This document shows positions 54,401 to 64,000 of a stretch of 64,000 nucleotides of DNA, one piece after another. Position numbers and translations under genes: made by a program. The notes under the pieces were generated by a model that was not told the origin of the DNA, did not search any database, and was given only the letters and a program-made list of their open reading frames with translations. The DNA comes from Pegoplata infirma (lineage: Eukaryota > Arthropoda > Insecta > Diptera > Anthomyiidae): positions 320,681,038-320,745,037 of the forward strand of contig OY992536.1 in the NCBI GenBank assembly GCA_963921195.1, in the 5' to 3' direction. How positions within the stretch are numbered: position 1 is the first letter of the stretch; every line of letters begins with the position of its first letter.

Positions 54401-55019
54401 CCATCCTTTTCCCATCAAAAGGACCTATCCCTAAACCTATCAAAAGGACCTATCCTTTTCCCATCAAAAGGACCTATCCTTAAACCTATTAAAAGGACCT
54501 ATCCATAGACCTATCAAAAGGACCTATCCATGGACCTATCAAAAGTACCTATCCTTTTCCCATCAAAAGGACCTATCCTTTTCCCATCAAAAGGACCTAT
54601 CCTTTTCCCATCAAAAGGACCTATCCTTTTCCCATCAAAAGGACCTATCCTTTTCCCATCAAAGGGACCTATCCTTGAACCTATCAAAAGGACCTATCCT
54701 TTTCCCATCAAAAGGACCTATCCTTAAACCTATCAAAAGGACCTATCCATAGACCTATCAAAAGGACCTATCCATTGACCTATTAAAAGGACCTATCCTT
54801 AAACTTATCAAAAGGACCTATCTATGGACCTATCAAAAGGACTTATCCATGGACCTATCAATGATGATGAAAAAAAAGTATGTTACCATTAACACCTAAA
54901 AACAAATTTGTAATCAAATATTTCCAACTTTCATGAATTTTGAGAGACTTATGTGAATATCGGTAGGGTGGTTTTTATGGGGACTACGAGAGGAACTGGG
55001 CGTTTCCTTTAAAATTTGG
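51481..55019 (+). mobile_element. Family C repeat expanded by an internal minisatellite
   Basis: AACAAGAAAGTTATAATCGA to GACCGTTTTGACTGAATATC is the family C start, matching 7799-8010. After the minisatellite, ACACCTAAAAACAAATTTGT to TTTAAAATTTGGAATGGTAA (54889-55026) matches the next part of the family (8088-8222). The array therefore sits inside one element at a point that is only a few tens of bases in other copies. The rest of the 3' part, including the GACR core, is missing. Confidence 0.85.
51712..54862. repeat. 3.1-kb minisatellite, 24/25-bp units (AAAAGGACCTATCC)
   Basis: About 125 units share AAAAGGACCTATCC followed by one of three second halves: TTTTCCCATC, TTAAACCTATC or ATGGACCTATC. 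The unit itself looks like two related 12-mers around GGACCTATC. Pieces of family C (AATTAAGTGTAGAWAACACAAGC...) reappear inside the array at 52468-52585 and 53125-53230, so array plus flank were duplicated together. Predicted peptides with KGPILFPS/KRTYP repeats are by-products. Confidence 0.95.
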
Positions 55020-55027
55020 AATGGTAA

Positions 55028-55480
55028 CACTGTGCTCGAGTTTAACACTTTTTAACATGATAATGTTATATTCTTTGGTGCCGAATCTTTTATACTCTCC
55101 AAAATGTAAAAACACTTTTTTGCACTTATTTTTGCACTTACTAACGAAATGTACAGCTCTTTTGGTTTTTTAATAGGGTCCTCGACTGATATTTCAATGT
55201 GTTTTGCATGGAATAGCAAAGTAATACAACATTATTTTCTAAAAAAAACTTTGCTTTGGCAAGTACACCCAAATCTTCCGCAAAACATAATCATGATTTA
55301 ATGTTTTGGTCAGGAGTACAAAATTCGCAGGCATTTTTTTTAACAAGCACTACTGGTAAAGTTAATTCGGGTACGCTGAATTCAATAGTGCTAGCCGTTT
55401 TTCAAAGTATGCGCTCGTATTCGCGATTTAAAATTTTGATGCTTTAGTAAAATTTTTCGAAGTTAGCGTATGTATTAGCG
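55028..55480. mobile_element. Partial CACTRTGCT element
   Basis: CACTGTGCTCGAGTTTAACA at 55028 and AACAAGC...ACTGGTAAAGTTAATTCGGG with TGCTAGCCGTTTTTC (55342-55400) match the left arm of 21727-22408. About 280 bp of other sequence separates the two parts. A second TTTTTCGAAGTTAGCG follows at 55454. Confidence 0.65.
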
Positions 55481-55765
55481 ATATTCGTGATTAATATATG
55501 TTTTTTTTAAATAAAAAAAATATTTTTTTCATATTATTTAGACAATTGCTGAGTTGTTAGCATCTAAACTCTATTGAATATACATAAAAAAAAATGTTCG
55601 TATGAGAAATAAGTATAAATAAATATTTTGGTTGTAACTACCATCAGGCTTTATCAATTCACATTTATTGTGCAAATGGTGGCCTTCGTCATCAAATTTA
55701 CTGGTTTCTATGCATTTTGATTACCCAAAAACAAAAAAAAAAACTTTTATGAACAAGAAATTTTG
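55481..55765. other. AT-rich DNA, no gene seen
   Basis: Nothing recognised. Confidence 0.4.
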
Positions 55766-56760
55766 AATGTAAAATCCTCCAGCGGCAAAAAACATTCTGG
55801 CAAAAAGTACTTTTTTGAAGTTTCGGTTAGAAAAGGTTATAAAGTGTACTTTTGGACTTTTTCCCTGAAAAAAGGATTTAGAAACTTGAACAAAGGATTA
55901 GTCAGAAAACAAAAAAAAAAATTCTAACAAATGCTAACCGTTTGGCAACAAGGGTTAGCATTTGTACATTGATACTTTTATAATTCCTAAAAAATTGTTC
56001 CAGAATATTAAATTTTGGAATGTAAGATCTTCCAGGCACAAAAAATCTGTCAAAAGTACTTTTTAGAAAGTTTTGATTATAAATTGGTAAAAAAGTTTAC
56101 TTTGGTACTTTTTCGATCTCTTAAAATAATGGTTAAAAAAGTTGGTTTTTGAAAAGTAGTATCCTCAATCAGAACAAGACATTGTGAAAAAAAGACTTTT
56201 AAAATTTCTGATTCTAAGAGGGTTAAAAATTGTATATTCCCAGCAAAAACTTGGTAATGACACATCATTACCATTCTAATTACTTAGTAATGACAGAAAA
56301 TTACCTTTAGCATTATTTTGAAATGTAAAATAAGGACTTATTAATAATGACTAACATAAGTCATTATAATAAAATAAAAAAATTTCAGAACTAGATTTTC
56401 ACTTTTTGAGTCACTGTACATTATTTTGAATAAAAACAAAATAAAATTAAATATTTTTTTATTTTTTAAATTTTTTTTTTTAAATAATTTTTTCATTACC
56501 TATAAGTATATATGTAATTAGTTATTAATATTGGTTTGATAATCATTACATTTGGCACATTTGCTTGTAAATGTAATGGGAAAGGTAATTCGAATCAGAA
56601 GTAGTTATATTTTTTGAATTTCCCATTACACATTTCATTACTTGGTAATGCAAGTTTTTGCTGGGTTGGTACTTTTTTGATTTCGTAAAATATAATTTAA
56701 CAAACTTAAACATAAATTAAGAACAACGTTTTTTAAAATTTCGTTTTTTTTCTTGTGTAC
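55766..56760. repeat. Satellite fragment (~125-bp family), interrupted
   Basis: Monomers with GTACTTTTTTGAAGTTTCGG, GATCTCTTAAAATAATGGTT and TTGGTACTTTTTTGATTTCG match the array at 42260-45232. The TIR element at 56239-56665 splits one monomer, and the monomer sequence continues after it. Confidence 0.8.
56239..56665. mobile_element. 427-bp TIR element, CCCAGCAAAAACTT family, copy 2
   Basis: CCCAGCAAAAACTTGGTAAT on the left mirrors ATGCAAGTTTTTGCTGGG on the right. TTACTWRGTAATGA motifs recur through it. The flanking satellite monomer is continuous when it is removed. Confidence 0.85.
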
Positions 56761-56892
56761 AACAAAAATATTTTATATTAATGTGTATTTTTCCTTTATT
56801 CCAGGTAAGTCCCAAAAAGTTTGAATGTAACATCTAGTAAGTAAAGAAAGTTCTTTAATTTCGACAATTCCTTGTTTTATATGTATAAATAT

Positions 56893-57751
56893 AAACAAGT
56901 AGAAAAGTTAAATTCGACTTTGCCGAATCTATGAATACCCTCCACAATGCATTTTCTTTAAAGGGAAGTACATTTTTTAACGTGAAAAACTTAACAATTT
57001 TGATTAGAAATATTTTATTTTGAGTAAAAAACTCTTTTTTTGTCATTTTTTTTTTTTTTTAAAGAAAAATTACAAATTTTTTTTTTTTGAGTGTAAAATT
57101 TTTTTCGAGTGTAATGTTTTTTTACTGTAAAAATATTGTTGAGTGAATGCACGTACGTATGTACACAAAACATTGTAATTTTTGTAAAAAAAAAAAAAAT
57201 AAATTTTTTTTGTGTAAATTTTTTTTTGAGTGTAAAATTTTTTTGAGTGTAAAATTTTTTTTCAGTGTAAAATTTTTTTCGAGTGTAATTTTTAAGTTAC
57301 CAATGCTTTTAAAACTAAACAAGTTTAAAAAGCATTGCTTTAAAATTGAACAAGTTTGAAAAGCATTGTTTAGTTACCACCAATGCTTTTAAAACTTGTT
57401 AAAACACGTGGCATTTTAGATGAAACTAATCTGAAATTCAGGGTTTTGCTTATAACTTTTGAATCACTGGACCGATTGAGCTGAAATTTAAAACCAAACA
57501 GACCCGGGGAACGGCAAAGATACGTGCCAAGCTTCAGTAGTCTCATTATTGTCTTTCGAAAGTTATCGTGTTTTTATCTCGTAAATTCGCGAAATACCCT
57601 TGCCGAAATTTACTCTTTTGCTCATAACTTTTGAACCACTGGACCGATTTTGCTGGATTGCAATACCAACCTGACCAGGTAAATGACAAACATATATGCC
57701 AAACTTCAGTAGACTCTGTAAAGTCTTTCAAAAGTTAGCGTGTTTTCTACG

Positions 57752-57783
<32 letters not shown>

Positions 57784-57949
57784 GACGGACGGACGGACGG
57801 ACGGACGGACATCGCGAGATCGACTTAAAATCGATCGAAGATCATAAATATATATACTTTATGGGGTCCTAGACCAATATTTCGAGGTGTTACAAACGGA
57901 ATGACAAACTTCTATATACCCTCTATCACTAGAGTGGAGGGTATAAAAA
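56893..57949 (+). mobile_element. Family A repeat, full length
   Basis: AACAAGTAGAAAAGTTAAAT, the TCGACTTTGCCGA hairpin, ATACCCTCCAC, the GAGTGTAAAATTTTTTT units (57080-57290), the AAGCATTGCTTTA block, the core (57757-57810; first GACA, then GACG) and GTGGAGGGTATAAAA are all present. It is very similar to 38823-39851. Confidence 0.92.
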
Positions 57950-58735
57950 TAAATTTTTAGGTGTAAAAATGTTCGAAAAAAGTTCAAAGCAAAAAAAGAA
58001 AACGTAAATGCCATTTTAGGTGTTAAAGTAAATTTCAGCAAAAAACCTTATTCAAGGGATAATCTAGCCGTAAAGGCCGGCACTGCGACCGTTATGGGTC
58101 TTTTGTGCTAAAAAACCTTGTGTTTGAAAAAATATTTTGATTAACCAATTTTGGTTGACAGAAAATTTTTATTTGGCGTTAAAATTTATTATAGTAAATT
58201 TTTTTTTTTCTTAAATCGAACTAAAAATTTTTTTACTATCACTTAAGTTTAACATTTTTCTCCTTTATCACTTTTTAAAAATTTTACTACAAAACAACTT
58301 AAAGTTATAAAAAAGGCTTTCAACAAATTATTGTCACCTTAAAACATTTCTATAAATAATATTACATTCATATGAAAGTCTATTTGGTATTTTTAAGTAT
58401 AATATTTTCTTCTGTTGATTTTTGTATGTATTTCTAATAAAATCTAATTAATTACACATGAACCACTGAGAACGTTTACTTATGTAAATTTTTGTAATGT
58501 TTGCACATGTAATCAATTCAAAAACATTCATACTTACACACACACACAAATGCACATGTGCATTGCACATGCATAATACAAATAAATCATGTCTCTTAAT
58601 GAATGACCATTACTTGGATAAATAATGTTTCTTATATAACCAATACATAAAAAGTTGGTTCTTATCACAGTACATGAGTAGAAGGTTCACAGGTTTGCAT
58701 TTGATGTGTGTAAGTATTAGTGACAGCACACGGTG
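57950..58735. other. AT-rich DNA, no gene seen
   Basis: It contains a CA-rich stretch and ATGCACATGTGCATTGCACA (about 58551), partly palindromic. No coding signal. Confidence 0.45.
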
Positions 58736-58759
58736 CACATTGGTTGATGTTCATAGAAC

Positions 58760-59160
58760 GAGCGGCTAAAAATAGAAGAAGTTGTCGAAGGACAATGAAA
58801 CTTGGCACATATGCATTTTTTGTTTGAATCAAGAAAAAAATGAAAAAATCAAAATGATCCGCCCACTTTCACGCCCACCTCCCATACAAAGAGAAAATTA
58901 AATTTTGACCTACGGCATTGTTTTTTTGGCACATATCATTTTTAAACACTCAGAATCATTTGTGAGAAATCTGAAAAATATACGCCCACTTTTACGCCCA
59001 CTTCCCATACAACTTGTATTGATAAAGTGGCATAACTCCCTTGATTTTTAATGCATCAACTCAATTTTCACAAAAAATAAATATTATAATTGTAGAATGG
59101 GCTCCTGAAAATATATACCTGATTCGCCCACTTTTACGCCCACCTCCCATAGAAAAAACA
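58760..59160. repeat. Tandem repeat, ~125-145-bp unit, CGCCCACTTTTACGCCCACC
   Basis: Three units carry CGCCCACTTTYACGCCCACY followed by TCCCATA at about 58860, 58982 and 59128. In between are TTGGCACATAT or related lines. CGCCCACTTTTACGCCCAC also occurs in the Helitron-like array at 47590, so the families may be related. Confidence 0.7.
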
Positions 59161-59166
59161 AATAGA

Positions 59167-59878
59167 AACAAGTAATAGTGTTAAATTCGGCTCTGCCGAA
59201 ACTTTTATACTCTCCAACACGTTTAAAATAAAAAAAAAATAAATCGCAGGGGCGTCCTTTTTTTTGGTGATGGGGTCACCGGAGTTGGCGGGGGGTCGGC
59301 GGAGTTGGTGGGGGATACTTGTATCCCCGCTATATACGTTTACAATTATTTGTTTATAATATTTACGCTTAAATAATAAATTTTTATCGTTATTTTTAAT
59401 TAATTTCTATAACCACGCCCCCAAAAGGGGGCGTCCTAAAAAAATCGAATTTTCTAACCCCCTTGATTCAAGCGCAGGTCTATGAACATAATATGGCATA
59501 CAAATGTTAGATTTGTTGAGCAAAAATTAAAAAAACTTGTAAAAATATCGTATTTTTCAGGGGTCGTTTTGGTTCTTCAAGGGGGAACTTTTTTCCTCCG
59601 GTTCCGATTTTGCCCGTCTTCGAACTCAACCTTACCAGTAACATAAGAGATATTCTTGCCCAATTTCCGGGGCCTAGCTCTTTTTGTCTAAACTGCATCG
59701 TTATTTCTACAGACTGACGGACAGACGGACGGACGGACGGACATCGCTAGAATGTCTTAGATTCTATTATGGATCAATATTATATATACTATGTGGGGTC
59801 CCCGAACGATATTTCGATGTGTTACACACGGAATAACAAAGTGAGTATACCCCCATACTGTGGTTGTAGGGTATACAA
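59167..59878 (+). mobile_element. Family B repeat, full length
   Basis: AACAAGTAATAGTGTTAAAT, hairpin TTCGGCTCTGCCGAA, TATACTCTCCAACAC near the start; GGGGCG-rich blocks at about 59250-59430; AAGGGGGAACTTTTTTCCTC at 59578; GACR core at 59711-59744; TATTATATATACTATGTGGG; end GTTGTAGGGTATACAAA. It is the best reference copy of family B here; fragments are at 10515-11058, 18728-18890, 24005-24150 and 34985-35450. Confidence 0.88.
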
Positions 59879-60870
59879 ATCAGAGTTTCTGAAGCATGAA
59901 CGAAAATTCATGTTTTGTGACTTTATCATTTTATAGTTTTTACTTTTTTTTTTGGAAAGGAGCAGGTAAGAGCAGCTGATTTTTTTTTTAACTTTTAGCT
60001 GAGACTTCAAGCTGTAATTTGACATCTTTCGTTAAACAGCCCTCCACAGCGCTAAAAAGATGCAGTCCACTGAAGTTGATGAACATTGAAATTTTGATGT
60101 TGTTTATATTTTGTTCTACGAATTTTTTTATATGGCACTTTTTACAACTTTTTTTAATGCAAATCTCATCCATGGCAATTGTCATTTACGAAAATATACA
60201 ACAAAGTCAAATGATAAGTTTACTATGATTGTAACAAAAGATTGAATATACAGTAAATTTGCATGCCATTTTCAACAAGCGAACATATATGAACTTTGAG
60301 CGTGTCTGTCCAAACAAATAATAAATATATCAGCCTAATATTACGGAATCATAATATTCAGATATCTGACAACAAAATACCAAAAAATTATCCAAATCGG
60401 CGAACATGAAAAAAATTAATTTCGGACACTCTTCAACCAATGTGCGGTGTAACTTTTGACGTTTCATACAAAACGTAAACAAACACCATAAATACATACA
60501 CAAAAGCTCACACGTACAGGCACACATACACTAGGCAGCGATGATTATTCTGTTCTAATAACCACGCCACCATATTGGAAAGTACGAAATTAACACCATT
60601 GTTTGCATACTAGTCTGTACTGTGGTTCTTATACAATAAAATTTAAGGCTATGCACGTTGTAATAAGCAAGATGGTTGGGATCATAGATGGGAATTTTTC
60701 ATAACCAATGAAATTTAATTTCAGAACAAAACGAACCATAATTTTCCCGGCGATCGACGAAATTCGAAAAAATTCAGAATTCGTGCCACCCTAGCCCTCA
60801 CCCATCAACTTAAACCCAGGGGTCTTTAATCCGCACCCTTACAGCCCCCCCCCCGCACCCATGGCTCTTG
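59879..60870. other. Apparently single-copy DNA, no gene called
   Basis: No repeat family was recognised. Short frames overlap on both strands near 59990-60230 without domain similarity. The part just before 60871 is GC-richer and carries a C-run at 60845-60855. Confidence 0.45.
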
Positions 60871-60907
60871 TATAAAAACCAAGTCAGCTGCTGCAACCGT
60901 CAGTTGC
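60871..60907 (+). promoter_or_regulatory. Candidate RNA polymerase II core promoter (TATA + Inr)
   Basis: TATAAAAA starts at 60871 and TCAGTT lies at 60900-60905. This places the initiator A (60902) 31 bases after the first T of the TATA box, the canonical insect spacing. The surroundings are less AT-rich than the window average and not part of a repeat I recognise. I do not see a clear coding exon in the next 400 bases, so the transcript would need a noncoding or spliced first exon. Confidence 0.4.
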
Positions 60908-61343
60908 AGTTTTTGCCTTGCTTAACGATAATTATAACTGCCATTTAACAATTCTTCAATATTATTTTCTTTAAGTGTAGTTTCCCCCTCTTTAACTTCT
61001 CCACTTTTAAAAATTTTAATTGAATTCCTATGCCCAAACTACCTCATATATAGAGCTTAATGTTGTTTTTTGATATATTTCATAATTTTTGTAAATTTAA
61101 CAATTCATAACCCAAGGTTTGGTCATTAAAACTGCCATAAACTATCGTAGATTTTTAACTTCCTATTGATTTTAATCGTTGAACATAAATCATCAAAAAA
61201 TGAAATGACCATTTTATGGTGGGTCTTTAGTGAATTTGCAAATGTGTTAAACTGGTAAGTTATTACTAAATGGGGGGAGTTATGGTAGTTACAACGCGAC
61301 TGTAGAGAAAGAACGAAGCAAAAAAATTTCTTTTTGGTAAAAT
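60908..61343. other. No gene recognised downstream of the candidate promoter
   Basis: AT-rich sequence without a convincing frame, donor site or repeat. Confidence 0.4.
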
Positions 61344-61356
61344 ATTCTACACCTTT

Positions 61357-62000
61357 TCCAATTGAAATTCAGAAAAGATCAATTGTAATTCAGAAATCTC
61401 AATTGAAATTCAGAAAAGCACAATTGAAATTCAGAAATCGTAATTGAAATTCAGAAAAGCCCAATTGAAATTCAGAAATCACAATTGAAATTCAGAAAAG
61501 CCCAATTGAAATTCAGAAATCACAATTGAAATTCAGAAAAGCCCAATTGAAATTCAGAAATCACAATTGAAATTCAGAAAAGCACAATTGAAATTCAGAA
61601 AAGATCAATTGAAATTCAGAAAAGCCCAATTGAAATTCAGAAAAGCACAATTGAAATTCAGAAAAGCCCAATTGAAATTCAGAAAAGCACAATTGAAATT
61701 CAGAAAACCCCAATTGAAATTCAGAAAAGCACAATTGAAATTCAGAAAAGCACAATTGAAATTCAGAAATCGTAATTGAAATTCAGAAAAGCCCAATTGA
61801 AATTCAGAAAAGCACAATTGAAATTCAGAAATGCCCAATTGAAATTCAGAAAAGCATAATTGAAATTCAGAAATCGTAATTGAAATTCAGAAATCGTAAT
61901 TGAAATTCAGAAAAGCCCAATTGAAATTCAGAAAATCACAATTGAAATTCAGAAAATCACAATTGAAATTCAGAAATCACAATTGAAATTCAGAAAATGT
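61357..62000. repeat. Left-arm tandem array, 20/21-bp unit
   Basis: Units are CAATTGAAATTCAGAAAAGC (21 bp with one variable base) or a 20-bp form with AAATCA/AAATCG. Variants GCCC, GCAC, TCAC, TCGT and GATC alternate irregularly. Confidence 0.95.
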
Positions 62001-62436
62001 AAACAAACCAATTATTAGTCACCACTACAAACATAGACACATTATGCAAATGCAGTACAGAAATGTGTATATGAGAGTATCTAACTTTATTCTCTTGCTA
62101 CGTATTGTAGAGAGCAGACAGACAATACACTCATAAAATGCTTAAGGTAACATTAAGTGAAACTGACTTTTTATTATTTTTCTTTAAAACTAATTTTTCA
62201 TTAATGCATTTGTCAAGGTAGAGTAAATATTTTTGTTCACTATATTAATTAATTTACAAAAAAAAATAAAAATTCAATTAAACTAAATTTTACCTACAAC
62301 ATTCTATGAGTGTATTATTGTCTGTCTGCCCTCTACAATACGTAGCAAGAGAATAAAGTTAAATACTCTCAAAGTTGTACAGCATTTGTTTAATGTGTCT
62401 ATGTAGTGGTGACTCATAATTGGTTTGTTTACATTT

Positions 62437-63620
62437 TCTGAATTTCAATTGTGATTTCTGAATTTCAATTGTGATTTCTGAATTTCAATTGGTCTTTTCT
62501 GAATTTCAATTATGATTTCTGAATTTCAATTGGGCTTTTCTGAATTTCAATTGTGATTTTCTGAATTTCAATTGGGCTTTTCTGAATTTCAATTGTGATT
62601 TTCTGAATTTCAATTGTGATTTTCTGAATTTCAATTGTGCTTTTCTGAATTTCAATTGTGCTTTTCTGAATTTCAATTGGGCTTTTCTGAATTTCAATTG
62701 TGATTTTCTGAATTTCAATTGTGATTTTCTGAATTTCAATTGGGCTTTTCTGAATTTCAATTACGATTTCTGAATTTCAATTGGTCTTTTCTGAATTTCA
62801 ATTGGGCTTTTCTGAATTTCAATTGTGCTTTTCTGAATTTCAATTGTGCTTTTCTGAATTTCAATTGGGCTTTTCTGAATTTCAATTACGATTTCTGAAT
62901 TTCAATTGGGCTTTTCTGAATTTCAATTGTGATTTTCTGAATTTCAATTGGGCTTTTCTGAATTTCAATTGTGATTTTCTGAATTTCAATTGGGCTATTC
63001 TGAATTTCAATTGTGATTTTCTGAATTTCAATTGTGCTTTTCTGAATTTCAATTGTGATTTTCTGAATTTCAATTGTGATTTTCTGAATTTCAATTGTGC
63101 TTTTCTGAATTTCAATTGTGCTTTTCTGAATTTCAATTGGGCTTTTCTGAATTTCAATTGTGCTTTTCTGAATTTCAATTGGGCTTTTCTGAATTTCAAT
63201 TGTGATTTTCTGAATTTCAATTGTGATTTTCTGAATTTCAATTGGGCTTTTCTGAATTTCAATTACGATTTCTGAATTTCAATTACGATTTCTGAATTTC
63301 AATTATGCTTTTCTGAATTTCAATTGGACATTTCTGAATTTCAATTGTGCTTTTCTGAATTTCAATTGGGCTTTTCTGAATTTCAATTACGATTTCTGAA
63401 TTTCAATTGTGCTTTTCTGAATTTCAATTGTGCTTTTCTGAATTTCAATTGGGGTTTTCTGAATTTCAATTGTGCTTTTCTGAATTTCAATTGGGCTTTT
63501 CTGAATTTCAATTATGATTTCTGAATTTCAATTGGGCTATTCTGAATTTCAATTGGGATTTCTGAATTTCAATTGTGATTTCTGAATTACAATTGATCTT
63601 TTCTGAATTTCAATTGGAAA
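62437..63620. repeat. Right-arm tandem array, 20/21-bp unit, inverted
   Basis: Units TTTCTGAATTTCAATTGGGC / TTGTGA / TTGTGC are the reverse complement of the left-arm units. The array is nearly twice as long as the left one, so the arms have changed copy number independently. Confidence 0.95.
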
Positions 63621-63635
63621 AGGTGTAGAATTGCC

Positions 63636-64000
63636 AGGGTTGCCACTCAATTGTGGGATGTCTTTTTAAAGGACAAAATCAGCTGCAGTTACACAGCAAA
63701 AACTATTCCAACGATTTTGATGAATTTTTTTTTGATTACAATGGCCATTTTGAAAAATTTTTGTTAATTTTATGTTAATTTTATGCTATTGTAAATTTAA
63801 AAATTTTCATTCATTAGAAACATAATTAAGTCAAAATTTCCAAAAAATCGCCATGTTAAAAACTATCCCGAGTAAAAAAGTTTATATATAATTATATGAA
63901 ATTGTAAGATTTTTCAAAAAATTGGATAAAATTATATAAAATTATATATAATTATTAGAGTTCGTTTGGGGTGGTTCCAAAGCATCTGAAACGCGGATTT
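63636..64000. other. Possible ends of further elements at the window edge
   Basis: CAGGGTTGCCA at 63636 has the form of a hAT-type terminus, but no inverted partner is in the window. From about 63867, TCCCGAGTAAAAAAGTTTAT and ATTATATAAAATTATATA resemble the CCCGACTAAAAA element (29546-30710) and run off the edge. Confidence 0.35.

Larger units (their letters stand above)
61344..63631. mobile_element. 2.3-kb foldback element with tandem-repeat arms
   Basis: ATTCTACACCTTTTCCAATT at 61344 is mirrored exactly at the right end (63631). The left arm (about 61357-62000) is about 31 units of AATTGAAATTCAGAAAAGCC-type repeats. The right arm (about 62437-63620) has about 57 units in the opposite orientation. 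The inner segments flanking the centre are also inverted: TGTAAACAAACCAATTAT next to the arrays, then CTTTATTCTCTTGCTACGTA and TAGAGRGCAGACAGACAATA. Symmetry breaks only in a ~100-bp centre near 62180-62290. This is the classical foldback architecture. Long frames such as 62781-63275 arise because a 21-bp unit keeps the frame open. Confidence 0.93.

Noticed and set aside
52575..54727. Open frames with KGPILFPS / KRTYPWTYQKDLS repeats
   Set aside because: They are by-products of the 24/25-bp minisatellite, present in several frames and broken wherever unit length changes.
51712..54862. CRISPR-like repeat array
   Set aside because: Units are contiguous without unique spacers and lie in eukaryotic repeat DNA.
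57935..57950. GGGTATAAAA sequences as TATA boxes
   Set aside because: They are the conserved 3' termini of families A, B and C and lack a properly spaced initiator.
61567..63524. Long open frames (up to 164 residues) with KFRKAQL or FLNFN repeats
   Set aside because: They exist on both strands and several frames because the 21-bp unit keeps frames open; there is no start context, domain or codon bias.

Overview
The window is very AT-rich eukaryotic DNA. I could find no intact protein-coding host gene and no rRNA. It is almost certainly intergenic, intronic or heterochromatic DNA of a higher dipteran fly. Reasons: repeats with GTCY/GACR tetranucleotide cores next to TA-rich blocks (resembling the mini-me / DINE-1 class known from Diptera), a Tc1-type transposon relic, a decayed LINE with reverse transcriptase and RNase H domains, tRNA-derived SINE sequence, and many long foldback (palindromic) elements. 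Species and superfamily assignments are inference; no database search was possible.

Layout. 1-4800: end of a family A repeat, a short palindromic MITE, a tRNA-like SINE head and a decayed minisatellite. 4813-12378: three foldback elements, one (8484-9521) inside a family C repeat and one (10158-11890) carrying a family B repeat. 12379-14022: a complete but dead Tc1-like transposon. 14507-19164: further TIR elements, a T-rich minisatellite, a foldback flanked by 9-bp duplications, and half of another foldback containing a SINE with a perfect 19-bp target duplication. 20184-23880: a foldback whose two ends both resemble a 23-spacer recombination signal, then more foldbacks. 24195-33650: small TIR elements and family A. 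33960-37090: the LINE relic, split by an insertion whose 10-bp duplication is visible. 37470-39851: two family A copies in inverted orientation. 42260-45232: a satellite with higher-order organisation. 45233-47049: a 1.8-kb foldback. 47451-50212: a Helitron-like element with internal tandem units and a nested family C copy. 51481-55019: a family C copy in which about 3 kb of 24/25-bp minisatellite has expanded. 55028-59878: fragments and families A and B. 60871-60907: a possible TATA/Inr core promoter. 61344-63631: a foldback whose arms are long arrays of a 20/21-bp unit.

Families used below. A, B and C are dispersed repeats that begin AACAAGTAR, carry a short hairpin and an inverted ATACCCT(C/A)CAC motif near both ends, contain a GACR-repeat core, and end in GGGTATAAAA. 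Foldback here means that most of the element is one inverted repeat. The longer open reading frames of the window fall inside tandem repeats or palindromes and are not treated as genes. The unannotated gaps hold AT-rich sequence in which I see no coding signal.
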